Shown here in pieces: positions 7,996-16,109 of a DNA stretch of 64,000 nucleotides. Within the stretch, counting starts at the first letter, position 1, and the number at the start of each line of letters is the position of its first letter. The notes under the pieces are model-generated. The model did not search any database and was not told where the DNA came from. It saw only the letters and a list, made by a program, of their open reading frames with translations. Position numbers and translations under genes: made by a program. Origin of the DNA: Candidatus Dormiibacterota bacterium (GTDB taxonomy: Bacteria; Chloroflexota; Dormibacteria; Aeolococcales; Aeolococcaceae). The stretch covers positions 257,415 to 321,414 of the forward strand of contig PMOL01000011.1 of NCBI GenBank assembly GCA_003162415.1, written 5' to 3'.

Positions 7996-8418
7996 TCAGC
8001 TGCTGGCGGCGGCCGGCTCGGACACCGCGCCGCCGAGCCCGCAGAGCACCCCGAGCGCGCCAGTGATGAGGTCGAAGATGTTCATCACCTGCGTGAAGTG
8101 GACGCCGGCGATGCTCCGGGTCGCCGCTGCGTTGTCCGGGTTGACGAATCCGATCAAGGCCAGGAGCAGGAGCACCACTCCCACCGTCAGAACGATCTCC
8201 TGGCCGATCCGCTCCGGGGCTCGAGCGCCTGCGTAGACGAGAACGCCACCGATCACGATGTCGAGGAGATCTCGCACGTAGGTGAGATGGAGCATCATCG
8301 GCCCGACATTGCCCTGGGGCTGATGGTGGACCAGGGTTCCCGCGTCACCGGTGAACAGGCCGCCGAGACCCACGGCAAGGAAGACGACCGCACCGAACTG
8401 CGCGTAGAGACGGGCCAT
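7996..8418 (-). CDS. four-helix membrane protein, DUF4383-like
   Basis: The protein (140 aa) has four predicted membrane helices at about residues 7-24, 45-64, 75-92 and 108-130, with short loops. The opening MARLYAQ and the VGLGGL and ALIGFVNPD segments resemble DUF4383 proteins, which are actinobacterial membrane proteins of unknown role. The gene follows the PP2C phosphatase gene by 5 bases, so it is probably the third gene of a HAD, PP2C and membrane protein operon. Confidence 0.65.
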   Translation of the reverse strand: MARLYAQFGAVVFLAVGLGGLFTGDAGTLVHHQPQGNVGPMMLHLTYVRDLLDIVIGGVLVYAGARAPERIGQEIVLTVGVVLLLLALIGFVNPDNAAATRSIAGVHFTQVMNIFDLITGALGVLCGLGGAVSEPAAASS

Positions 8419-8423
8419 CGAGG

Positions 8424-9209
8424 TCAGACGGTAGCCGATGGATCAGGGAGCCAGCGAGCCGCGACCATGGTCACATTGTCGGTCCCGCCGCCGGCGAGTG
8501 CCGCGTCGCAGGCGCGGGTGAGCGCCACACCGAGCGGATCGGGTGCCGCCACGATCGCACCCAGTGCCGGGTCGGAAAGTGGCTCCCAGAGGCCGTCCGA
8601 GCACAGGAGCAGCACGGCGCCCGGCGAGGCGTCGACTTCGAAGATGTCGGCCTCAACAGGGTCGCCCATCACCGCGCGTTCGATGAGGTTGCGCTTCTGG
8701 TGGTGGCGCGCCTCCTCGGCGTCGAGGATGCCGAGCCGCACCTGACCTGCCGCCCAGGAATGGTCGTCGGTGATCTGGGTCACCTGCGACGAACTGATCA
8801 GGTAGGCGCGGCTATCGCCCACATTGGCGACCGTGGCATGGGTGCCATTGATGATCGCCAGGACCAGCGTCGTCCCCGGGTTGCCGCCGATGGACTGGCG
8901 GGCGACGGCCACCGCATCGTTGGCAGCCGCCGCAGCGTGCCGAAGCGTCGATGCAGCGTCAGCCGACGGATCCGTCGTCGAGAGGACCGCCATGGCCCCC
9001 GAGACCGCAGCTTGCGCGGACTCGAGGCCGCCCTTGTGGCCACCCATCCCGTCGGCGAGCGCAAGGACGGCGGTTCTGCCGCCCGGCCCGACCTTCGCAT
9101 CCCACACGTCCTGGTTCTGGGTACGCACGGGGCCCCGATCGGTGATCCCGGCGATCTCCAGCGCCTCCCCTTCGCCGGCGATCGACCGCGCAGAGCGGTC
9201 GTCGCTCAC
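8424..9209 (-). CDS. PP2C-family serine/threonine protein phosphatase
   Basis: The protein (261 aa) is a complete stand-alone PPM/PP2C domain. Metal-binding motifs are visible: DRGPVRTQNQD (residues 24-34), ALADGMGGHKGG (50-61), a VGDSRAYL segment near 132 and GGTDNVTMV near the C-terminus. It removes phosphate from Ser/Thr residues using Mn2+/Mg2+; in Terrabacteria it usually opposes PASTA or Hanks-type kinases, none of which is in this window. There is no membrane segment. The start is GTG at 9209, overlapping the stop of the HAD gene as GTGA. Confidence 0.92.
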   Translation of the reverse strand: MSDDRSARSIAGEGEALEIAGITDRGPVRTQNQDVWDAKVGPGGRTAVLALADGMGGHKGGLESAQAAVSGAMAVLSTTDPSADAASTLRHAAAAANDAVAVARQSIGGNPGTTLVLAIINGTHATVANVGDSRAYLISSSQVTQITDDHSWAAGQVRLGILDAEEARHHQKRNLIERAVMGDPVEADIFEVDASPGAVLLLCSDGLWEPLSDPALGAIVAAPDPLGVALTRACDAALAGGGTDNVTMVAARWLPDPSATV

Positions 9210-9919
9210 GCGCCGGCCCCGGCCTCGGCGGCGGCGGGATGGCCGAGCACGCGCTGCACCACCTGATCGGCGGCGGCCACGGGATCCAGGCACTGGATAG
9301 TCTGCATGCCGAGGGCGTCAGCCGCCTCGACGTTGCAGAGGAGGTCGTCGATGAACAGGCAGCGGTCGGGGGCCACGCCCAGCCGCGCGCAGGTGAGTTG
9401 GTAGATGGCCGGATCGGGCTTGCGCATCCCCACCCTCGACGAGTCGACCACAACATCGAAGAGCTCGTCGACGGGAAAGAGCTTGGTGAAGATCGCCTCT
9501 CCCTCGCTCGAGATGTTGGTGAGCAGGGCGGTCCGGTAGCCGGCATCGCGGATCTGGCGGACGGCGTCGATCATGGCGCCGCACGCCACCATGCCCCTGC
9601 CGAAGATCACCTGCTGTGCCTCGCGCGGGTCGATGGGATCATTGCCGGCCTCGATGTACCGAGCGATCATCCGGTCGAAGAACTCGTCGTCGGAGATCTT
9701 GCCCATCTCGAGCAGGTGCAGATCGTGGACCCCGGTGGTGAGGTGGTAATGGTCGCGGAACTCCCCGAGGAAGAACGCGATGACGGTGAAGTACTCCGGC
9801 GGGACGTCGGTTCGGTGGTGAAAGAGGGGCTCGGTCATGACCCCGCCGAGATCGAAGATCACCGCATCGAATTCGCGACTGCTGGTGGCCGGCTTGGTGG
9901 TCGCCTGCTGTTGAGTCAT
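9206..9919 (-). CDS. HAD-superfamily hydrolase (subclass IA)
   Basis: The protein (237 aa) has HAD motif I as IFDLGGVM (Asp23), motif II Thr/Ser in LLTNIS, motif III Lys in MRKPDPAIY, and motif IV acidic residues in FIDDLLCN. The layout resembles the epoxide-hydrolase N-terminal phosphatase-like group. The second Asp of motif I is Gly, as in many FDLGG-type members. Substrate is unknown. The start is ATG at 9919 with CACAAT 7 bases upstream, so a leaderless transcript is likely; ATG at 9928 is the alternative. The gene leads the operon with PP2C. Confidence 0.85.
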   Translation of the reverse strand: MTQQQATTKPATSSREFDAVIFDLGGVMTEPLFHHRTDVPPEYFTVIAFFLGEFRDHYHLTTGVHDLHLLEMGKISDDEFFDRMIARYIEAGNDPIDPREAQQVIFGRGMVACGAMIDAVRQIRDAGYRTALLTNISSEGEAIFTKLFPVDELFDVVVDSSRVGMRKPDPAIYQLTCARLGVAPDRCLFIDDLLCNVEAADALGMQTIQCLDPVAAADQVVQRVLGHPAAAEAGAGA

Positions 9920-9926
9920 CGTCCCC

Positions 9927-9932
9927 ATTGTG
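9927..9932 (-). promoter_or_regulatory. -10-like element CACAAT of the HAD/PP2C operon
   Basis: CACAAT on the minus strand is 7 bases before the ATG at 9919, with no Shine-Dalgarno. It departs from TANNNT at the first base. Confidence 0.35.
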
Positions 9933-9957
9933 CCTAACCGTGCCAAGATCCCCGGTC

Positions 9958-10896
9958 ATGCTGGTTCTGAGCAAGCACGACGTCGAGGGCCTGCTCTCCG
10001 CACCGGCGATGCTCGAAGCGCTGGAAGCCGGCTTCCGAGCGTACTCGACAGGGCAGGCGTCGGTGCCGCCCCGCACCGCGGCCCGGGCGCCCGAAGGTCT
10101 CCTGGGTGCCATGCCCGGATGGGTTGCCGGACGGGGCTTCGCCCTCAAGGCGGTCAGCGTGTTCCCGGACAATGGTGACCGCGGACTGCCCACCCACCAG
10201 GGCGTCATCACCCTCTTCGACGAGCAGGATGGTTCGCTGCTCAGCGTCATGGACGGTGAGCACATCACCGCAATGCGGACCGGCGGTGGCGCCGCGGTCT
10301 CGACCCGCGTCCTCGCCCGTCCCGACGCGAAGACGCTGACCATCCTCGGCGCCGGCGTCCAGGGCCACTCCCACCTGGCCACCGTGCCGCTGACCCGGGA
10401 CTTCACTGCCATCCGAATCTCCTCGCGCGACTCCGCCCATGCATCAGCGCTGGCATCGACCGACCCGCGTTGCGTGGTGATCCCGAGCTTCGAGGAGGCG
10501 ATCCACGGCGCCGACGTGGTCTGCTGCTGCACCGACGCCAGTGACCCGATCACGCGCTTCGAGTGGTTCGACCCCGGGACCCACGTGACCTCCGTGGGCG
10601 GAACCTTCGGCCCCGAGATCGACGCCGAGACGATTGGCCTCGCCCGGGTGTTCGTCGAATGGAAGGGTGCCGCGCAGAACGCCCCGCCCGCGGGTGCTCA
10701 CGAGCTCCAGGGCCTCGACCCGGCAACCATCACCGAGATCGGTGAGGTGATCGCGGGATTGAAGCCGGGGAGACAGGATGCCGCCGAGATCACCCTCTAC
10801 AAGTCGACCGGCAGCGGTTTCGAGGATGCGGTGGTGGCGCAGATCGTCTACCAGGCGGCGGTCGCCGCCAGGGTTGGCACGGAGGTCGCCATGTGA
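9958..10896 (+). CDS. ornithine cyclodeaminase / mu-crystallin family protein
   Basis: The protein (312 aa) has the OCD fold: a substrate-binding N-terminal part with the Lys region FALKAVSVFP near residue 63, EHITAMRTGGGAA near 100, and an NAD(P) Rossmann motif GAGVQGHSH near 131. Known members include ornithine cyclodeaminase, alanine dehydrogenase, ketimine reductases and EutC. The start is ATG at 9958 rather than further upstream. Its stop overlaps the start of a PLP-dependent enzyme (GTGA at 10893-10896), so the pair probably acts on one amino acid. The specific reaction cannot be assigned. Confidence 0.87.
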   Translation: MLVLSKHDVEGLLSAPAMLEALEAGFRAYSTGQASVPPRTAARAPEGLLGAMPGWVAGRGFALKAVSVFPDNGDRGLPTHQGVITLFDEQDGSLLSVMDGEHITAMRTGGGAAVSTRVLARPDAKTLTILGAGVQGHSHLATVPLTRDFTAIRISSRDSAHASALASTDPRCVVIPSFEEAIHGADVVCCCTDASDPITRFEWFDPGTHVTSVGGTFGPEIDAETIGLARVFVEWKGAAQNAPPAGAHELQGLDPATITEIGEVIAGLKPGRQDAAEITLYKSTGSGFEDAVVAQIVYQAAVAARVGTEVAM

Positions 10897-11822
10897 CCAC
10901 CATCGAGGGGGTCGACGCGGCAGCCGTGCACGAGGTTGCGCGGCTGCTTGCGCCCCACATCCGCCACACACCGTTGATCCCGACTCCCGCGGGCGGTTAC
11001 CTGAAGCTGGAGTCGCAGCAGCCGACCGGAAGCTTCAAAGTTCGCGGCTTCTTCGCAGCCGCTCATCTCATGGAGCGCGAGCGTGTCGCGCGCGGGCTGC
11101 TCACCGTAAGTGCGGGCAACGCCGCACTGGCCTGCGCATACGTCGCAAAATCCCTTCGGGTTCCGTGTCGCGTCGTGATGTTCGATACCGCGCCGGCGCT
11201 CAAGGTCGATGGCGTACTCGCTCTCGGCGCGCAAGCGGTGCTGATGCCGCGCGAGCGATTGCTCGAGTGGATCGCCGCGCGTGCGTGGGAACAGGACCCT
11301 GAGGTTTTCATTCACCCGTTCGCGAACGATGCGGTGATCACCGGTCACTCGTCGATCGTTCCCGAAATACTCGCCGACCTTCCCGACGTGGAGCGCGTGC
11401 TCGTACCGGTTGGCGGTGGCGGCTTGATCTGCGGCATCGCAGTGGGGTTCGCTGCTCTGAAGCCCGATGTGCAGGTGATCGGCGTGCAGTCCGACGGATA
11501 TCCCTTGTGGCAGCAGGCGTTTGCCGTCAACGGACCACCTGGCCTGACGCCCAGGACAATCGCCGACGGAACGTCCGCGCCCTTCGACCCGGTGATGTTC
11601 GAACGGCTGCGGTCATTGGTGAGCGAGTGGGCGATGGTGCCCGAGGCGACGTTGCGAAAGACGGTGGCGCGCCTGGCAACCGAGGTGAAGGTGGTTGCGG
11701 AAGGCGCCGGCGCGCTCGCCTACGCCGCGATGCTCGACGGACGATCGACGCCGAGGACGGTGGCGATCCTCAGCGGCGGGAACATCGATGCGTCGCTCCT
11801 CGGAGAGTTGCTCACCGCGTAG
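10893..11822 (+). CDS. PLP-dependent threonine/serine dehydratase-like enzyme (fold type II)
   Basis: The protein (309 aa) has PLP-Lys49 in GSFKVRG, the SAGNAALACAYVAK phosphate and substrate loop region, and the Gly-rich phosphate cup VGGGGLICG. These are the marks of the threonine dehydratase/serine racemase/EutB group. It has no C-terminal ACT regulatory domain, so it is a catabolic or racemase-type rather than biosynthetic IlvA form. The GTG start overlaps the cyclodeaminase stop. A pairing of OCD and threonine-dehydratase-like enzymes is known for EutC/EutB in ectoine breakdown, but no other ectoine genes are here. The last codons and stop lie inside the left arm of a large inverted repeat. 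Confidence 0.87.
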   Translation: MTTIEGVDAAAVHEVARLLAPHIRHTPLIPTPAGGYLKLESQQPTGSFKVRGFFAAAHLMERERVARGLLTVSAGNAALACAYVAKSLRVPCRVVMFDTAPALKVDGVLALGAQAVLMPRERLLEWIAARAWEQDPEVFIHPFANDAVITGHSSIVPEILADLPDVERVLVPVGGGGLICGIAVGFAALKPDVQVIGVQSDGYPLWQQAFAVNGPPGLTPRTIADGTSAPFDPVMFERLRSLVSEWAMVPEATLRKTVARLATEVKVVAEGAGALAYAAMLDGRSTPRTVAILSGGNIDASLLGELLTA

Positions 11823-11951
11823 GGGGAGGGCCTGTGCGGAGGCGGGCCATCTCGCAGCCGGGGCTAACCCCGGCGAGGGTGAGCGGCGGGACGGCGAAGG
11901 CGTCCCGACCGCGTGCCCGCCGGAGCACAGGCCTCCCCCTACGCGGTGAGC
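11810..11951. repeat. large inverted repeat with two inner hairpins (three-way-junction shape)
   Basis: The left arm (11810-11847) and right arm (11915-11951) match over 37-38 bases with one extra base and three mismatches; the outer 20 bases pair perfectly (left arm starts GCTCACCGCGTAGGGGGAGG). Between them lie hairpin A (11857-11874, 7-bp stem GCCGGGG, loop of 4) and hairpin B (11887-11907, 7-bp stem CGGGACG, loop of 7). The left arm contains the last codons and TAG stop of the PLP enzyme gene, and the right arm ends 20 bases before the stop of the convergent small membrane protein gene. It may be a bidirectional terminator, a structured RNA or a miniature mobile element. Confidence 0.7.
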
Positions 11952-11971
11952 ACCGGACGGCGCGCGGCGGA

Positions 11972-12274
11972 TCAGCTCCCGCCGGAGATCGCGGCCGGGG
12001 CGCCGCCGAAGCCGGTCTGCGGCGCCTGCGCGGGGATGACGAAGCTCGGCTGCTGGTTCACCGGTTGCTGCGCGTTCTGCCCGGTCGCGGGGTCGACCGC
12101 TGCCGGCGGGGTCGCCGGCGCCGTGGCATGACCCGGGGCGGTGGTTGCGGCGACCACCGAAAGAATCACCGTGCATCCGGCCGCGCCGATGCCGGCATAG
12201 AGGGTGATCCGTCGCCGCAACAGCAGGCTCAGGTCTCGGCGGAGGCGCGCGGAATCAAGTTCGCCAGGGGCCAT
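11972..12274 (-). CDS. hypothetical single-pass membrane protein
   Basis: The protein (100 aa) has a basic N-terminus (LRRDLSLLLRRR, residues 11-22), one membrane helix at about 25-45, then a Pro/Ala/Gln-rich tail predicted to be outside the cell. No domain is recognised. The start is ATG at 12274, because TACGCT lies 7 bases upstream; the reading frame is open further upstream but without a better start. The neighbour at 12442 is also a single-helix exported protein, on the other strand. Confidence 0.6.
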   Translation of the reverse strand: MAPGELDSARLRRDLSLLLRRRITLYAGIGAAGCTVILSVVAATTAPGHATAPATPPAAVDPATGQNAQQPVNQQPSFVIPAQAPQTGFGGAPAAISGGS

Positions 12275-12281
12275 CGGGCTT

Positions 12282-12287
12282 AGCGTA
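12282..12287 (-). promoter_or_regulatory. -10 element TACGCT (leaderless type)
   Basis: TACGCT on the minus strand is 7 bases before the ATG at 12274, with no Shine-Dalgarno. Confidence 0.45.
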
Positions 12288-12441
12288 GCCGCCAAAACTT
12301 GCGGGATCGTGACCTTCCGGCGACGCGTTCGGCCGGCCACCACCATGAAATGGCATGCTTGCGGCCCCTACGGGAAGGGTCGATTGCGGTGCCGCACCGG
12401 GCGTTCGGTGTCCGCCCCGCGCCGCGAGAGTTGCAGGGGAG

Positions 12442-13755
12442 ATGGTGAGGGGGTTCGCCGACGACTGGGTTGACCGGTTGCTGATTCGGCGCGTCCGCCG
12501 CGCTGCGCTCGTCACAGCTGCGCTGGTTGCGGTGGTGGCCGGCATGAGTGCCGGCGCTCTCCGCGGCGGTGCCGACGGCCCTGGAAATCCACCCGGACCG
12601 TCGAGCCAGGGGACGGGCGCCTTGACCCACGGCAAGCTCGTCGCCGGTGCGGGAGGCACCTACCTTCCCATCATTCCGGCCGGCATCGCACCGGGCGGCT
12701 CCGATCCGCGCAACCCACTTCAGATCCCGCCACCGGGCGCCGATCCACAGGGCATGAGCTGCCCGGAGGTGCATCGCTTCCACGTCGGTCCGGGCTCACC
12801 GTCGCCGGGCGGCGGGATCGTCGCCGCACTCTCCATCCTTCCGACGTTCACGAAGAACGCCGCGGGAGGCTACGACGGCGCTGACCCTCGATTCGCGTAT
12901 GCGGTCGCCGGCGCGATTCCCCCAGGCGGCAACGCTGCAGACACCGCCCCAGGAAGTCTCGCCACCGCAGCCAACGTGGCCGGTCATGTGGTAGCGGTCA
13001 CGGCATTCCTGCGAATGCGCGGCACGTGGGTGGACGCACAGCCTGTCGCACCCTATGGAGGGAGCTGCCAGGGCGCCACCTTCGTGTTCAGCGTTCCATA
13101 CCTGGCCGGCGACGCACCCGCACCGGAGCCGCCGGTCAGCGTGCTCACCACCCCGCCGTTCCCGACCGGCGCGGACCTTGCCACCGCGTTGACCCGCAAC
13201 TGGACGGTCGGCACCGTCGACATGATCCCGGGCTCCTCGGCAACCTCGCGGATCTGGGTGCATGTCCCCACCTGCGCGTGGATGGCGTCGACGGTGCCGA
13301 CAGTCCCCGACCCCTCTCACGCGCTCACCTCCACCGTGGTGGGCGGGTACACGCTCTTCCTCCTCTACGACGTCACCGTGACTCCGGGAACGGTCGCATG
13401 GAGCTGGGGCGATGGCACGACCACGATGGCACCGGGTCCCATCGAGCACGGCCCCGCGAGCCTTCCTGCATACGACCCGTCGACGCAACACTGGACCGAT
13501 CCCTGCGCGATGAGCCACGAGTACGCGGCGGTGTCGGCGGGCGCCACCATCACGGCGACCGAGACGTTCACCGTGACGATCACGGTCAGCTGGAGCGATG
13601 GTGTCGCGACGCACACCGTGCCGGTGGCGTGCGACGCACACACCGGTGGCCCATGCCGGCTGTCCATCGGTCCAGGTGATGGATGGCAGAGTGGTCCGCA
13701 TCCCGTCGACCAGATCGAGCCGGTGCCATATCAGACGGCATCGCCGTCGCCGTAA
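12442..13755 (+). CDS. exported or membrane-anchored protein with a PKD-like domain
   Basis: The protein (437 aa) has a basic N-terminus, one hydrophobic segment (VTAALVAVVAGMSAGAL, about residues 22-39), a Pro/Gly-rich region, and a C-terminal PKD-like beta sandwich. The PKD mark WSWGDGTTT is near residue 320, with the closing SHEY near 358. PKD domains are extracellular and mediate contacts. The rest is not recognised. The start is uncertain: ATG 12442 and GTG 12445 follow a purine-rich AGGGGAG, and an in-frame ATG lies at 12355. It ends 12 bases before the convergent gpmI stop. Confidence 0.65.
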   Translation: MVRGFADDWVDRLLIRRVRRAALVTAALVAVVAGMSAGALRGGADGPGNPPGPSSQGTGALTHGKLVAGAGGTYLPIIPAGIAPGGSDPRNPLQIPPPGADPQGMSCPEVHRFHVGPGSPSPGGGIVAALSILPTFTKNAAGGYDGADPRFAYAVAGAIPPGGNAADTAPGSLATAANVAGHVVAVTAFLRMRGTWVDAQPVAPYGGSCQGATFVFSVPYLAGDAPAPEPPVSVLTTPPFPTGADLATALTRNWTVGTVDMIPGSSATSRIWVHVPTCAWMASTVPTVPDPSHALTSTVVGGYTLFLLYDVTVTPGTVAWSWGDGTTTMAPGPIEHGPASLPAYDPSTQHWTDPCAMSHEYAAVSAGATITATETFTVTITVSWSDGVATHTVPVACDAHTGGPCRLSIGPGDGWQSGPHPVDQIEPVPYQTASPSP

Positions 13756-13767
13756 CCGGGCCTCGAA

Positions 13768-15303
13768 TCAGCGGCTGCGCAGCGACCTGCCGGTCATCTC
13801 AACGGGCACCGGAAGGCCCATCGCGTCCAGCACGGTCGGCGCGACGTCGCGCAGGCCGCCGCCCTCGCGCAACGGTTCGTCGCCGGCACCGCAGAGGATC
13901 ACGGGCACGGGACTGGTGGTGTGCGCGGTGAGCACCGACCCGTCGCGGCGGTCGATCTTGTACTCGGCGTTGCCATGGTCGGCGGTGATCAGCAGCCCAC
14001 CGTGCGCGGCATCGACCGCGCGCGCGATACGGCCCAGGCACATGTCCACGCACTCGACGGCGCGAACCGTTGCGTCGAAAATGCCGGTGTGGCCGACCAT
14101 GTCGGCATTGGCGTAGTTGGCGATGATGAGCGCATGGTCGCCCTGCTCCAGCCGAGCGATCACGGCGTCGGTGACACCTGCAGCGCTCATCTCCGGCACC
14201 GTGTCGTAGGTCGCGACCCGCTGGGATGGGACCAGCAAACGGTCCTCGCCATCGAACGGTGTCTCGCGCCCGCCGTTGATGAAGTACGTGACGTGCGCGT
14301 ACTTCTCGGTTTCGGCAACGTGGAACTGGCGCAGCCCGGCCGCGCTCACCTCCTCGGCGAGCGTGTGCAGCACATCCTCGCGCGGGAATGCCACTCGCGC
14401 GTCGAGATCCCGCTCGTATTCGGTGAACGTGACCAGCTCGACATCGCGAAGCACCCGCGATCGAGAGAAGCCGTCGAAGTCCACGTCGATCAGAGCGTGG
14501 GAGAGCTCGCGCGCGCGATCCGGACGGAAGTTGAAGAAGACGATCGAGTCGCCGTCCTCGATGCGCACGCGTCTGCCGTCATGAATGATCGACACCGGGG
14601 GCACGAACTCGTCGGTGACGTCCACGGCGTACTGCGCTTCGATGTACGCGACGGCGTCGGTGGCGACGCCGTCACCCGCGCCCGTGATGGCCTCGTACGC
14701 GCGCTGGACGCGGTCCCAGCGGCGATCCCGATCCATTGCGAAATACCGTCCGGAGACCGACGCGATCGCACCGACACCCGCGCTATCGAGCGCGTCGACG
14801 AAGCTCCGAACGAAGCCGGCCGCGCTCGTGGGCGGCTCGTCGCGCCCGTCAAGAAATGCGTGAAACCACACCGAGGTCAGGCCGCGGCGACGGGCGAGCT
14901 CGGCCACCGCGACCGCATGATCCTGGTGGCTGTGAACGCCTCCCGGCGAGATCAATCCGAGGCAGTGGAGCGCGGCACCACGATCGCGCGCGCGGTCCAC
15001 CGCTTCGCACAAGGCTGGGTTCTCATAGAGGCTGCCGTTCTCGATGGCGCGGTTGATCGCGACCAGCGGCTGATAGATGAGCCGCCCTGCGCCGATGGTG
15101 AGGTGGCCCACCTCGGAGTTGCCCTGCTGGCCGGGCGGAACCCCCACCGCCTCACCGCTCGCATCGACGGTCGTGTGCGGCCAGCGTTGCTCGAGCAGGT
15201 CGAGCTCCGGGGTGCGCGCGGCTGCGATCGCATTCCCGTACGGGTCCGGGTTGTCTCCCCATCCGTCCAGGATCACCAGCACAAAGGGCCGTACCCCGCT
15301 CAT
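13768..15303 (-). CDS. gpmI: 2,3-bisphosphoglycerate-independent phosphoglycerate mutase
   Basis: The protein (511 aa) is the usual length of the two-domain, Mn2+-dependent iPGM. The alkaline-phosphatase-type domain begins FVLVILDGWGD, with the nucleophile Ser63 in GQQGNSEVGH. The C-terminal metal ligands lie in NYANADMVGHTG and ITADHGNAE. It interconverts 3- and 2-phosphoglycerate in lower glycolysis. The gene is last in the gap-pgk-tpiA-gpmI series, 9 bases after tpiA, and its start is ATG at 15303. Confidence 0.96.
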   Translation of the reverse strand: MSGVRPFVLVILDGWGDNPDPYGNAIAAARTPELDLLEQRWPHTTVDASGEAVGVPPGQQGNSEVGHLTIGAGRLIYQPLVAINRAIENGSLYENPALCEAVDRARDRGAALHCLGLISPGGVHSHQDHAVAVAELARRRGLTSVWFHAFLDGRDEPPTSAAGFVRSFVDALDSAGVGAIASVSGRYFAMDRDRRWDRVQRAYEAITGAGDGVATDAVAYIEAQYAVDVTDEFVPPVSIIHDGRRVRIEDGDSIVFFNFRPDRARELSHALIDVDFDGFSRSRVLRDVELVTFTEYERDLDARVAFPREDVLHTLAEEVSAAGLRQFHVAETEKYAHVTYFINGGRETPFDGEDRLLVPSQRVATYDTVPEMSAAGVTDAVIARLEQGDHALIIANYANADMVGHTGIFDATVRAVECVDMCLGRIARAVDAAHGGLLITADHGNAEYKIDRRDGSVLTAHTTSPVPVILCGAGDEPLREGGGLRDVAPTVLDAMGLPVPVEMTGRSLRSR

Positions 15304-15312
15304 CCCGCGGTG

Positions 15313-16107
15313 CTACGCGGTCGCACGACCGGCGATCGCCTCGGCAGCGGCCGCCACGATGACGCTGAACTCCTCGGCGCGCAGGCTCACGCCACCGACC
15401 AGGGCGCCGTCGATGTCCGGCTCCGCAAACAGCGATGCCGCGTTGGCGGGGGTGACACTGCCGCCGTAGAGCACGCGCGGTGCACCGTCGAGGTAGCGGG
15501 CGCGCACGTGCTGCTTGATGTGGGCCACCACCTCCTGCGCCTGTTCCGGCGTTGCGGTGCGTCCCGTGCCGATCGCCCAGACGGGCTCGTAAGCGATCAC
15601 CCAGTCATCGACGGACGGTGGAGTTTCGAGCTCGGCGAAGACGGCGTCGAGCTGGCGCTCGACCACGTCGAAGGTGCTGCCGGCGTCGCGCTCATCGCTG
15701 GTCTCCCCCACCGCCACGATCACCTCGAGGCCGTGCGCGAGCGACGCGACGAACTTCTTGCCGACCTCGTCGTCGCGCTCACCGAAGAGGTGGCGGCGCT
15801 CGGAATGGCCCACCAGCGTGAGGTCGCACCACCCCGCGAGCATTGCCGGTGAGATCTCGCCGGTGAAGGCGCCCGAGTCCCTGTAGAACACGTCCTGGGC
15901 GCCGAGGCGGACGCCCGTCCCCTCGAGCACCTGTCGAATTGCCCACAGGTGCGTGAAGGGGGGCAGCACGGCCACGTCGACGCCGGTTGTCCCCGAGACG
16001 GCGGCGCACACCGCCTGCGCCAGGGCGATGCCCTCGTCGACGGTCGTATTCATCTTCCAGTTCCCGGCGACCATCGCCCGCGACGCCGGGCGGCCATGAG
16101 ACTGCAT
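15313..16107 (-). CDS. tpiA: triosephosphate isomerase
   Basis: The protein (264 aa) has the TIM-barrel catalytic residues in context: Asn/Lys in AGNWKMN, His in VGHSERRH, Glu in AYEPVWAIGTG and the phosphate-gripping loop GGSV. It interconverts dihydroxyacetone phosphate and glyceraldehyde 3-phosphate. I take ATG at 16107, 2 bases after the pgk stop. A TTG at 16113 overlaps that stop as TTGA and would add two residues, following the NTGA habit of this genome. Confidence 0.95.
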   Translation of the reverse strand: MQSHGRPASRAMVAGNWKMNTTVDEGIALAQAVCAAVSGTTGVDVAVLPPFTHLWAIRQVLEGTGVRLGAQDVFYRDSGAFTGEISPAMLAGWCDLTLVGHSERRHLFGERDDEVGKKFVASLAHGLEVIVAVGETSDERDAGSTFDVVERQLDAVFAELETPPSVDDWVIAYEPVWAIGTGRTATPEQAQEVVAHIKQHVRARYLDGAPRVLYGGSVTPANAASLFAEPDIDGALVGGVSLRAEEFSVIVAAAAEAIAGRATA

Positions 16108-16109
16108 GG

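Noticed and set aside
9958..11822. Ectoine-degradation genes eutC-eutB
   Set aside because: The family pair fits, but no other ectoine genes are present and the motifs do not distinguish EutBC from other members.
11810..11951. Ordinary rho-independent terminator
   Set aside because: There is no T-run on either strand, and the structure (two inner hairpins in a long outer stem) is much larger than a terminator.
13921..15852. 643-codon plus-strand open frame over gpmI and tpiA
   Set aside because: Shadow frame. High GC keeps antisense frames open, the translation matches no family, and the minus-strand genes are unmistakable.
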